Assembly: GCA_945827765.1 (NCBI GenBank)
Contig: CALZPS010000021.1
Span: 1 to 12,567 of the forward strand
Length of the DNA stretch: 12,567 bases
Origin: an uncultured Lachnospiraceae bacterium
GTDB lineage: Bacteria > Bacillota > Clostridia > Lachnospirales > Lachnospiraceae
Direction of reading: 5' to 3'
Shown here: positions 1 through 6,994 of the stretch, piece after piece
How the letters are laid out: each line of letters starts with the position of its first letter
How positions within the stretch are numbered: position 1 is the first letter of the stretch
Translations under genes and position numbers: made by a program
Notes under the pieces: generated by a model
What the model saw: only the letters and a program-made list of their open reading frames with translations
Told to the model about the DNA's origin: nothing
The model's database searches: none

Positions 1-37
1 TCTCACAACCATCACCAAATGAAAGGAATATAAAACC

Positions 38-1747
38 ATGACCGAAATCAAAAAATATGCTATTTTTGAAGTTTCATTTACTGCCTCGTACGAGGGCAAT
101 CCCTTCAAGGATGTTTCCCTGACAGCAGTATTTCGCCGCAATGCGGATACTGACACGCCATCCGTCACTGTACATGGCTTCTACGACGGAAACAACACCT
201 GGCGTATCCGGTTTATGCCGCAGGAGGAAGGGGAATGGACCTATGTCACCGATTCTTCTCTGGCTGTACTCAACGGACAAACAGGAAGTTTTATCTGTAC
301 GGCTGCGGACGCGGCCTGTCACGGTCCGGTACGGGTGAACAATACCTATCATTTTGCACACGCGGACGGCACGCGCCACATTTCCATCGGAACAACCTGC
401 TATGCCTGGGTATACCAGCCATTGGAGCGGCAGGAACAGACATTGGAGACATTAAAGAATTCTCCGTTTAATAAAATCCGCATGTGTGTATTCCCAAAAT
501 GGTATGAACACAACTATGACAAAACCCCTATCCTGTTCCCTTACGAAGGCAGCGTGGAAGAAGGGTTTGACTATGAACGTCCGAATGTAGAATTTTTCCG
601 CCTGCTGGAGCAACGTGTGGGACAACTCGCCGAGCATAATATTCAGGCTGACATCATTATTTTCCACCCTTATGAGCGCGCAGAATGGGCGTTCAATTAT
701 ATGAATGAAGAACAGGATGCGCTTTATATGCGTTATCTCATCGCCAGGCTGAGTGCCTATCATAATGTTTGGTGGAGCATGGCAAATGAGTGGGATATTT
801 TCATTATGAAACCCACCTGTCCAAAATCAAACCTAGCCTACTGGAATACCCTTGGTCGTTTTGTACAGACAAATGACCCTTATGGTCATCTGATTGGTAT
901 CCATAACTGTGTGCAGATTTTTGATCACAGTGCAGATTGGATTACTCATGCCAGCATGCAGAGAGTAGATTACTATAAGACTGCCGAGATGACTGACTCC
1001 TGGCGCAGCAGCTGGCACAAACCTGTCGTTATTGATGAATGTACCTACGAAGGAGATATTGACCATGCCTGGGGCAATATCACCGGGGAAGAAATGACCC
1101 GCCGTTTCTGGGAAGGAACCGTGCGCGGCGGTTATATGGGGCACAGTGAGACCTATTCCTGCCCGGAGGATGTGCTCTGGTGGAGCCACGGCGGCATACT
1201 CAAAGGAACCAGCCCGGCGAGGATTGCATTTATGAAAGAACTTCTGGAAGAATATCCGCAGTATGAGATTGAGCTGATCTCTGATTTTGGAGATTCCGTT
1301 TGCGGCGGCTGTCCGAAAGAATATTATCTGTATTATTACAGTGGATTCCGCCCGAACAAAGCACATTATAATCTGCCTATCAGCAGAGAATACAAAGCAG
1401 AAGTCATCGATACCTGGAATATGACCAGAGAAACTCTCCCGGGAACTTATACCGGAGCCGTTACCATTGACCTCCCTGCCAGACAATATATGCTGGTACG
1501 TTTTGTGGCTGTAAAAGACGTGGATTTATCCACAGTAATAATCACCCCTGATTCTACATTTGCTGATGCAGCGGAAATGCCAAACGGATATAAACTGCTG
1601 GACATCATCAAAGCCAAGGGCAGCGAACAAAATGAAGGGATAGAAAAACTCATTTACAATATGCCGATTAAAATGCTCCAGCCATACGCCGGAATCAGTG
1701 ATGAGGCACTGGCTGAAATGCTGGCTATGGTAAATAAAAAAGATTGA
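38..1747 (+). CDS. DUF5060/DUF4038/DUF5605-type glycoside hydrolase, intracellular
   Basis: A 569-residue protein, probably a cytoplasmic glycosidase of the clan GH-A barrel type. Residues about 5-90 look like the beta-sandwich DUF5060 domain (FxxxYxGNPF near 14-23, GEWTY at 65-69). Residues about 100-400 resemble the DUF4038 TIM barrel, related to apiosidase-like GH140 proteins. About 415-490 fits the small DUF5605 beta domain. Candidate catalytic residues are E251 in MANEWD (acid/base) and E334 in VIDECTYEG (nucleophile), the usual strand 4 and strand 7 positions. No signal peptide is present. The start has an AAAGGA site about 10 nt upstream; a nearer ATG at 19 stops after four codons. Residues 505-569 form an extra helical tail resembling the GH2 tail at 2914-5187. 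The substrate cannot be read from sequence. Whether upstream genes share its transcript is not visible. Confidence 0.85.
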   Translation: MTEIKKYAIFEVSFTASYEGNPFKDVSLTAVFRRNADTDTPSVTVHGFYDGNNTWRIRFMPQEEGEWTYVTDSSLAVLNGQTGSFICTAADAACHGPVRVNNTYHFAHADGTRHISIGTTCYAWVYQPLERQEQTLETLKNSPFNKIRMCVFPKWYEHNYDKTPILFPYEGSVEEGFDYERPNVEFFRLLEQRVGQLAEHNIQADIIIFHPYERAEWAFNYMNEEQDALYMRYLIARLSAYHNVWWSMANEWDIFIMKPTCPKSNLAYWNTLGRFVQTNDPYGHLIGIHNCVQIFDHSADWITHASMQRVDYYKTAEMTDSWRSSWHKPVVIDECTYEGDIDHAWGNITGEEMTRRFWEGTVRGGYMGHSETYSCPEDVLWWSHGGILKGTSPARIAFMKELLEEYPQYEIELISDFGDSVCGGCPKEYYLYYYSGFRPNKAHYNLPISREYKAEVIDTWNMTRETLPGTYTGAVTIDLPARQYMLVRFVAVKDVDLSTVIITPDSTFADAAEMPNGYKLLDIIKAKGSEQNEGIEKLIYNMPIKMLQPYAGISDEALAEMLAMVNKKD

Positions 1748-1766
1748 CTGCCGCATTTTTCTATAG

Positions 1767-1811
1767 GCATACAGGCAATCTATAATAATTTAGCATGCAG
1801 GCAATCTATAA
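1767..1811. repeat. two tandem 19-bp direct repeats upstream of the marR promoter
   Basis: Copies at 1767-1785 and 1793-1811 match at 18 of 19 positions (GCATRCAGGCAATCTATAA) with a 26-bp period. They lie just upstream of the TTGACA box at 1820, where an activator or a second repressor could bind two sites on nearly the same helix face. They may also simply be a local duplication. Confidence 0.7.
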
Positions 1812-1819
1812 ATTCTATA

Positions 1820-1848
1820 TTGACATATCCAATCGATCATGATAGTAT
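1820..1848 (+). promoter_or_regulatory. sigma-A-type promoter of the MarR gene
   Basis: A perfect -35 TTGACA (1820-1825) is followed after 17 bp by TAGTAT (1843-1848), four of six matches to TATAAT. Predicted transcription start is near 1855, giving a leader of roughly 140 nt before the ATG at 1993. The -10 lies in the left arm of the 37-bp palindrome, so a bound dimer would block polymerase. Confidence 0.65.
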
Positions 1849-1878
1849 ACATTGTGAACAGTTCACAATGTATACTAT
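1842..1878. promoter_or_regulatory. perfect 37-bp palindrome, probable MarR operator
   Basis: Two 18-bp arms (1842-1859 and 1861-1878) are exact reverse complements around one central A at 1860. The core TTGTGAACAGTTCACAA has the size and symmetry of MarR-family operators. It covers the predicted -10 and start site of the MarR gene, which suggests autorepression. As RNA it would be an 18-bp hairpin followed by a few U residues, so a secondary terminator role for the gene at 38-1747 is possible. Confidence 0.75.
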
Positions 1879-1992
1879 TTTGCAATTCAAAATACACACC
1901 AAATAATGAGTTGCCCTACATTGAGCCTGACGTCGTTTTTGTGTTTTGCACTCCTAAAATCGACTAAAACATTTGAAATGAGAGGAGTTTTC

Positions 1993-2433
1993 ATGGAAAA
2001 TCTCAAAGAGAGCATATTAAAATCATGGATTCGGATGTCTTTGTCCATCCATGACGAGCGGATCGTCTCAAGTTTGTCTTATAATGAATCGCTCATTTTT
2101 CATCTTCTGTATGAGCGCCATCAGCAACTCCCCACACAGCCTATGACTGCTACCGAGCTATGTCATGTGATGCGGATGCAGAAGTCACAGATGAACCGCA
2201 CATTGACTCAGATGGAGCAAAAAGAACTAATCGTGCGGGAACGTTCCACACGGGACAAGCGTCAGATGTTTGTGCGGATAAATTTCGACAAAATTGAAAT
2301 CTATCAGCAACAGCATGAACAGATTCTGAGAATCATTGACGAACTGATTACTATGGTTGGAAAGGACAAGGCAGAGGAAACTGTCCGGTTGTTTGAACTG
2401 GTTGCAGATGCTGCCGAAAAGGTGATTAAATGA
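1993..2433 (+). CDS. MarR-family transcriptional regulator
   Basis: A 146-residue winged-helix regulator, normal length for the family. The recognition-helix region (TATELCHVMRMQKSQMNRTL) and the wing (RERSTRDKRQM, with the conserved D-x-R) are clear, flanked by N- and C-terminal helices that form the dimer interface. The reading frame is open back to 1906, but ATG 1993 is chosen because AGAGGAG sits at 1981-1987 at ideal spacing. The upstream extension (encoded 1906-1992) looks non-coding and carries leader sequence. The stop overlaps the next start as ATGA, implying translational coupling with the DegV-like frame. It probably represses its own promoter through the palindrome at 1842-1878. 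The ligand is unknown. Confidence 0.9.
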   Translation: MENLKESILKSWIRMSLSIHDERIVSSLSYNESLIFHLLYERHQQLPTQPMTATELCHVMRMQKSQMNRTLTQMEQKELIVRERSTRDKRQMFVRINFDKIEIYQQQHEQILRIIDELITMVGKDKAEETVRLFELVADAAEKVIK

Positions 2434-2987
2434 TACGGATACCTATAGACTCTTCTTCCGATTATCTGATGGAAGAGATTCAGGAAAACAATTTTGAGCT
2501 CGTGCCTATCAGCATTGTGCTGAATGGGGAGACATATATCGACGGTAAGAATCTCGAGCGGAACCAGTTTTACGAAATCATGGCTGAAACCAAGGCATTT
2601 CCTCAGACCTCACAGCCTTCCCCACAAGCATTTTTAGACATTTTCCGTAAATCCCACGTCAAAGTCATAGCGGCTCTCGATACACTGGAATACTTGGCCC
2701 GTGGCGGGCGCACCAGCCAGACTGTTGCCACTATCGGAAATCTGGCCAATTTAAAACCAATTATCACACTCAGTGAGGACGGAAAAGTCGAGATGATCGG
2801 AAAGTGTCTTGGCAAGAACAAAGCCATCCTTGTTTCCGGTATTTTACCGGCCACAAAGATGGCTCTTTTATTCCCAAATAATACATTCGCATCCGCGGAT
2901 TTGCCCCGTCCTCTTATGATTTACGGATACTCTCCGGCTTTTCAATCTGGTTTAACTGTGCATTTAATCCCAGCAGCATCTCTTTAG
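2430..2987 (+). pseudogene. DegV-family fatty-acid-binding protein remnant, internally deleted and 3'-truncated
   Basis: DegV proteins bind fatty acids for the FakA kinase system and are usually about 280 residues; this frame has 185, of which about 133 are recognisable. Residues 1-74 match the DegV N-terminus (MIRIxxDSSSD, then FPQTSQPSP at 57-65). The text then jumps directly to the late block DTLEYLARGGRTS (84-96) and KPIITL through GKNKA (109-132). Roughly 70-80 residues holding part of the lipid pocket are missing in frame, and about 100 C-terminal residues are absent. After residue about 132 the frame reads through a hairpin (2822-2864) and into the antisense of the convergent GH2 gene, overlapping it by 74 nt. 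It is translationally coupled to marR by ATGA. A short peptide may still be made, but normal DegV function is unlikely. Confidence 0.75.
2822..2872. terminator. bidirectional intrinsic terminator between marR-degV and GH2
   Basis: Arms at 2822-2833 and 2853-2864 pair over 12 bp with one non-Watson-Crick position (G-U in the minus-strand RNA, C-A in the plus-strand RNA). An inner perfect stem CCGGTA/TACCGG (2836-2841 with 2845-2850) closes a 3-nt loop. The plus side is followed by CTTTTATT; the minus side by TTGTTCTT, 50 nt after the GH2 stop. It therefore probably ends GH2 transcripts and also marR-degV transcripts, although it lies inside the open DegV-like frame. Confidence 0.65.
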
Positions 2988-5187
2988 TAATCTTCGGTCC
3001 GCCATCCGCACTCATCGTGCCGGCCATGCTGACCATACGAACCACCGTAAACCCATTCATCATCTGCAGCATGCCTTCCGACATTTCAAATCCGGCCGGT
3101 TTTGCAGCCTCTCCGTCTGCTCCGCCCATCATTTTTTTCATGATTCCGCCAAAAAGCTGTGCCCCCTGGGGACTTGCCATGATATCGCCGATCGTATCAT
3201 TAATGGAATAATGGCCTTCTACCTCAGTAATATCGAACCAGTTGATGATTGCACCTTTTTCTTTCAAGCGGTAATCCTCATTAAAGGTATCAACTTTACG
3301 AATGATACTTTCATCCCTGCACTCTCCGGCAACTGCGACGAGCGTGGTTGTTCCCACGTTTGGCACATCAAATTTAAAGAAATGGTCTTCCGCCGTTTTG
3401 ATTCCGAGACTCTTGCCATTTGCCAGCAACTCAACTTCCGGCTGATTGGAGTATACGGTAATCTTTGTCACATCCTCCACGCGGTCCACATATCTCTTTC
3501 CGCACAGATGTACAAACGGGTCATCCGACAACCATGCCTTATATGCATAGAAGGAATCCTTTTTATATTTTCTGTCAAATGTCATCAGACCTTTATGGTT
3601 CTGTCCATTTTCTCCGCCCTCGTTACGGGCATCCGCGCCAAAATCAAACATATTCCACACATGGGTCGCCCACAGATATTTTCTGGAAAACAACTGCTTG
3701 ATCAATTCTTCATGGTAATATGCCTGATATTCCTCGGTATAGTCTCCCTGTTTCGGGTCGGACGTATGCCAATTGAGTGCCTCGCATCCATACTCACTCA
3801 TTCCGATTGGGATATTCGGGAATGTCTTGTGGAAATTATCAAACCACGGACCATTCATGGATGTATCACCGCCATACCATCCAAAATAGTGATTGTAAGA
3901 GATCACATCCGGAATCTGGATATATGGGTCGTTGATATCGCACATGGATACGCAGGCCATCGTTGTCTTACGGGTTTTATCCATCTCATGGCACAAATCA
4001 TTCAATATGCGGTGATTTTCCAGCAAATCATCATCTGAGCCACTAATGGTGATTTCGTTGGAAAGTCCCCATACCACGATACTGGCATGGTTATAATTTT
4101 GTATAATCAATTCTTTCATTTGAGAAATCGTATTCTCCCTGCCGGTCGGCATATGTTTGGAAATGTACGGAATCTCCGCCCAGATTACCAGTCCTTTCTC
4201 ATCGCACAGGTCATAAAAATACTGGTCATGCTGATAATGCGCCAGACGAATCGTGGTTGCACCCATCTCACAGATAAAGTCAATATCTTCCTCATGGTGC
4301 TCCGGCAACAATGCATTTCCATATCCCCAACGGTCCTGATGACGAGATACTCCGCGCAGAGGATAACTCTCGCCATTTAAAATAAATCCATTCTCAGCAT
4401 CAATTTCATAAGTGCGGCAGCCGAATCTTGCAGAAATATGATCCAGAATCTGCTCACCACAAACCAGCTTTGCCTCTGCTGTGTACAGATATGGATTCTT
4501 CTTACCATTCCAGCGGATCACATTCTCAATCGTCAGATTTACTTTTGTCTTATCTGCCGGGCTGACTGCACTTGCAACCACTGCGCCGTCGGCATCTTTT
4601 ATGGTCACTTCTATCTTCTGCTCTGCTTTTGCATTGGTCAGATATACTTCTACCTCCACCTGTGCAGCGGAATCCTCAAGCTGAGGGGTAACACGGATGC
4701 CGGGTCCTCCATAATAATCCAAATCAAAGTGGGACTCTGATACCGCAATCAGATTCACATCCCGGTACATTCCCCCATAAAATGTAAAGTCTGCCATCTG
4801 CGGATATACCGTCTCATTTGCTGTATTATCCACCGCAACTACAATCAGATTCTGCTCTTCCAGAGCATCCGTCATGTCCACTCTCCAGGTAGAATATCCG
4901 CCGTCATGATGTGCCAGTTTCTTTCCGTTCACATAGACATCTGCTGAAGAATTAGTGCCCCGAAATTCAATGTAATATCTGTCTGCTGCCGGCAGTTCGG
5001 ATTTTTCCAGTTCTTTCGCATAATAGCAGGTTCCTCTGTAATAATCATTACCGCCGTCCTGACCGTCAATGGCATTCCAGCAATGCGGAATGTTGACCCA
5101 GTACCAGTTCTGCGGCATCGTTTCTGGTACGCAAGATGCCTCCTTGGAAAATCCCCATTTGTCATTAAAGTTGATAATCTGTCTCAT
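2914..5187 (-). CDS. glycoside hydrolase family 2, beta-galactosidase-like
   Basis: A 757-residue cytoplasmic retaining exo-glycosidase. Domain order: jelly-roll sugar-binding domain (about 1-150), immunoglobulin-like domain (about 160-260), TIM barrel (about 262-555), a beta-sandwich (about 560-645), then a Met-rich helical tail (about 655-750). The acid/base is E378 in WGLSNEI and the nucleophile is E465 in IGMSEYG. The RLAHYQHDQYFYDLCDEKG stretch (314-332) is the GH2 signature, and the NHKGLMTFDRKYKKDSFY stretch (530-547) resembles beta-galactosidases more than glucuronidases. No signal peptide is seen. A strong AGGAGGA site (5196-5202) lies 8 nt before the start. It follows the symporter gene on the same strand, separated by the folded element at 5220-5406, and its end converges on the DegV remnant. 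The exact sugar (beta-galactoside or another) is inferred, not shown. Confidence 0.88.
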   Translation of the reverse strand: MRQIINFNDKWGFSKEASCVPETMPQNWYWVNIPHCWNAIDGQDGGNDYYRGTCYYAKELEKSELPAADRYYIEFRGTNSSADVYVNGKKLAHHDGGYSTWRVDMTDALEEQNLIVVAVDNTANETVYPQMADFTFYGGMYRDVNLIAVSESHFDLDYYGGPGIRVTPQLEDSAAQVEVEVYLTNAKAEQKIEVTIKDADGAVVASAVSPADKTKVNLTIENVIRWNGKKNPYLYTAEAKLVCGEQILDHISARFGCRTYEIDAENGFILNGESYPLRGVSRHQDRWGYGNALLPEHHEEDIDFICEMGATTIRLAHYQHDQYFYDLCDEKGLVIWAEIPYISKHMPTGRENTISQMKELIIQNYNHASIVVWGLSNEITISGSDDDLLENHRILNDLCHEMDKTRKTTMACVSMCDINDPYIQIPDVISYNHYFGWYGGDTSMNGPWFDNFHKTFPNIPIGMSEYGCEALNWHTSDPKQGDYTEEYQAYYHEELIKQLFSRKYLWATHVWNMFDFGADARNEGGENGQNHKGLMTFDRKYKKDSFYAYKAWLSDDPFVHLCGKRYVDRVEDVTKITVYSNQPEVELLANGKSLGIKTAEDHFFKFDVPNVGTTTLVAVAGECRDESIIRKVDTFNEDYRLKEKGAIINWFDITEVEGHYSINDTIGDIMASPQGAQLFGGIMKKMMGGADGEAAKPAGFEMSEGMLQMMNGFTVVRMVSMAGTMSADGGPKITKEMLLGLNAQLNQIEKPESIRKS

Positions 5188-5219
5188 GTAACTGCTCCTC
5201 CTGTCCTTTTATTTCGTTC

Positions 5220-5406
5220 CTATTCACAGCCCCCCGCCATCATGCGTCCCCGTCGCCTCTGCGAGGCTTCAGTCCCGCTCCTTACGGAGCCAAGGCTGCT
5301 TATGAGGGCGGGGTGACTGCTTCACAGTCCGAATTTGGAATCGAACATATTCTCTTACGTGCAAGCACGACGAGAATTTATTCGATTCCAAATCGGCTGT
5401 GAATAG
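5220..5406. repeat. 187-bp multi-stem inverted-repeat element (MITE-like or structured RNA)
   Basis: The ends are perfect 12-bp inverted repeats (CTATTCACAGCC at 5220-5231, GGCTGTGAATAG at 5395-5406). Inside are nested stems: CCCCGCC/GGCGGGG (5232-5238 with 5307-5313, extended by TCATG/TATGA after one mismatch) enclosing GCCTC-TGC-GAGGC (5255-5267) and GCTCC-TTAC-GGAGC (5277-5290); a GACTG/CAGTC hairpin (5315-5329); and a 13-bp perfect stem (5333-5345 with 5381-5393) enclosing ATTCTC/GAGAAT and CGTGC/GCACG. Together they form a closed multi-branch fold. The element fills nearly the whole gap between the symporter stop (5412) and the GH2 ribosome binding site. No obvious target duplication flanks it. 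It could be a non-autonomous mobile repeat or an mRNA processing or attenuation structure. Confidence 0.75.
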
Positions 5407-5411
5407 TAACT

Positions 5412-6809
5412 TTACTTCTGCATTTTCTCATGTTTTTCTTTTAAGATACGCACATTTTCATCAACCTGTTTTTTGTGCAGCGGATACCAGAACCACAGTA
5501 CCAGCGCCAACAGCAAAAAGCCCAATCCCGGAACCAATGTGGAAATATTGAAAATTCCGTTCACAACCCCCTCGTCAAATGCGGTTGCTTTCGAATATCC
5601 GACCATCTCCAAAAGAAGCCCCGACAGACCTGCGGATGCTGCCTGACCAAGTTTTCTGGCAAAGGAATACAACGCGTAAACCGTTCCGTCTTCCCGCACG
5701 CCGTTCTTAATCTCGGAATAATCGATAACGTCCGTAATCAATGCCCAGCATACCATGGAAAACATGCCCAGACCAAACCAGCTCAGCAGCTGGAATCCTA
5801 CATAAACCCATACATTTTCCGGACGTAGGAAGAAAAGAATCGCGCAAATCGCCGCTGCCAGCAAATTCGATACGATACTGACTTCCGCCTTACCAAACTT
5901 CCGTGCACATGGTTTTGCAAGCACTCCGGCTATCAACATACCAACCATCATCATGATTGTCGATACAGACTGTGCCGTCGTATTTCCATAAAAGTTCGGA
6001 TATACATAGTTTGCCATCGACTGCATCGTCAACTGTGCGAGCAGCATCACGATAGACGCCACGATAATAGACACCAGTGCCCGGTTCTTAACAGCATTAC
6101 TCAACATCTTCAGAACCGTATTGTTCACCTGAACCTCTTCCGATACTTCCGGTTTTACACGCTCTGTAGTAAGTGTATAGCACAGCAGGTAGCAGCCGAC
6201 CGCACAAAGTGAAAACACACCTGCAATGATTGTAAAACGGCCGCCGTTCATGACACTGTTTCCGTCTATTTTATCATAAGCCACCATCGGCACGCCTGCA
6301 CCGATAATCAGTCCGGCCAACATACCGCCCATCGTACGGAATGTGGAAAGGGACTGGCGGTCTTCCGGCTCCGGGGAAATGGCAGACGCCATGGAGCCGT
6401 AAGGAATATTGATGGAAGTATAGAAAATCGACCCCCACAAAATATACGTCACAAACAGATAACCAATCTTAAACGCCATCGGCATTCCGGCAAGTCCACT
6501 CTGATAAATTAAAAATGATGCGATTGCCACAGGCGCACACATTCTGCGTATCCATGGTTTGAACTTTCCGACCGGCGTCATTTTACTTCTGTCACAGATC
6601 CGTCCCATTGTGACATCCGTCACTGCGTCCACAAACCTTGCAAGCATCATGATAATACCAACCACGCCTGCAGACACTCCCATCACGTCTGTATAAAATT
6701 TCAGCAAAAAGCTGGATGAGAGGATAAAAGTGAAGTCATTTCCGAAATCTCCGAACATGTACCCCAGCTTGTCTCTCAAACCAAATGGTCTGATCTTCTT
6801 TGTTTCCAT
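5412..6809 (-). CDS. GPH-family (MelB-type) sugar:cation symporter
   Basis: A 465-residue inner-membrane transporter with about 12 hydrophobic segments, the usual size for the glycoside-pentoside-hexuronide:cation symporter family within MFS. The N-terminus carries the family pattern GDFGNDF (20-26). RFVDAVTDVTMGRICDR (59-74) holds D61 and D65 at the positions of the two cation-binding aspartates of MelB helix II. It likely imports an oligosaccharide or glycoside with Na+ or H+. An AAGGAAGG site (6818-6825) precedes the ATG. The GH2 gene follows on the same strand, so the two probably form an uptake-and-cleavage unit. The gene is divergent from the AraC-type regulator at 6995. The true substrate cannot be told from sequence. 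Confidence 0.9.
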   Translation of the reverse strand: METKKIRPFGLRDKLGYMFGDFGNDFTFILSSSFLLKFYTDVMGVSAGVVGIIMMLARFVDAVTDVTMGRICDRSKMTPVGKFKPWIRRMCAPVAIASFLIYQSGLAGMPMAFKIGYLFVTYILWGSIFYTSINIPYGSMASAISPEPEDRQSLSTFRTMGGMLAGLIIGAGVPMVAYDKIDGNSVMNGGRFTIIAGVFSLCAVGCYLLCYTLTTERVKPEVSEEVQVNNTVLKMLSNAVKNRALVSIIVASIVMLLAQLTMQSMANYVYPNFYGNTTAQSVSTIMMMVGMLIAGVLAKPCARKFGKAEVSIVSNLLAAAICAILFFLRPENVWVYVGFQLLSWFGLGMFSMVCWALITDVIDYSEIKNGVREDGTVYALYSFARKLGQAASAGLSGLLLEMVGYSKATAFDEGVVNGIFNISTLVPGLGFLLLALVLWFWYPLHKKQVDENVRILKEKHEKMQK

Positions 6810-6850
6810 AGTTAAGCCCTTCCTTTCTCATAATAAAATCACATCTGTTG

Positions 6851-6874
6851 ATATAGTATTGTTTAACACTATAT
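6851..6874. promoter_or_regulatory. 24-bp imperfect palindrome upstream of the symporter gene
   Basis: ATATAGT (6851-6857) and ACTATAT (6868-6874) are exact inverted repeats, with further partial symmetry in the 10-bp spacer. It lies 42 nt upstream of the symporter start in the divergent region, so it may be an operator. A convincing minus-strand -35/-10 pair was not found here, and AT-rich DNA can show such symmetry by chance. Confidence 0.4.
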
Positions 6875-6929
6875 GTTCCATGCCTGTTAGTATATTTTTT
6901 ATATTTATCCGAATAATTTTTGTGTATTA

Positions 6930-6958
6930 TTGAATCCCTCTAAATATTATACTATAAT
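6930..6958 (+). promoter_or_regulatory. sigma-A-type promoter of the AraC gene
   Basis: TTGAAT (6930-6935) and a perfect TATAAT (6953-6958) are separated by exactly 17 bp. The predicted start is near 6965, giving a leader of about 30 nt. A GGGAGAAG ribosome binding site (6980-6987) precedes ATG 6995. Confidence 0.75.
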
Positions 6959-6994
6959 TAGAGAAAAATCATACGTTCCGGGAGAAGAACACTT

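Noticed and set aside
833..1486. Minus-strand open frame of 217 codons opposite the DUF5605 enzyme
   Set aside because: Shadow of a well-supported gene with no recognisable motif.
1906..1992. N-terminal extension of the MarR protein
   Set aside because: The longer start has no ribosome binding site, and the strong AGAGGAG just before 1993 plus normal family length favour the shorter form.
3211..4038. Long plus-strand open frame (275 codons) opposite GH2
   Set aside because: It is antisense to a strongly conserved GH2 barrel, shows no family resemblance and has no proper ribosome binding site.
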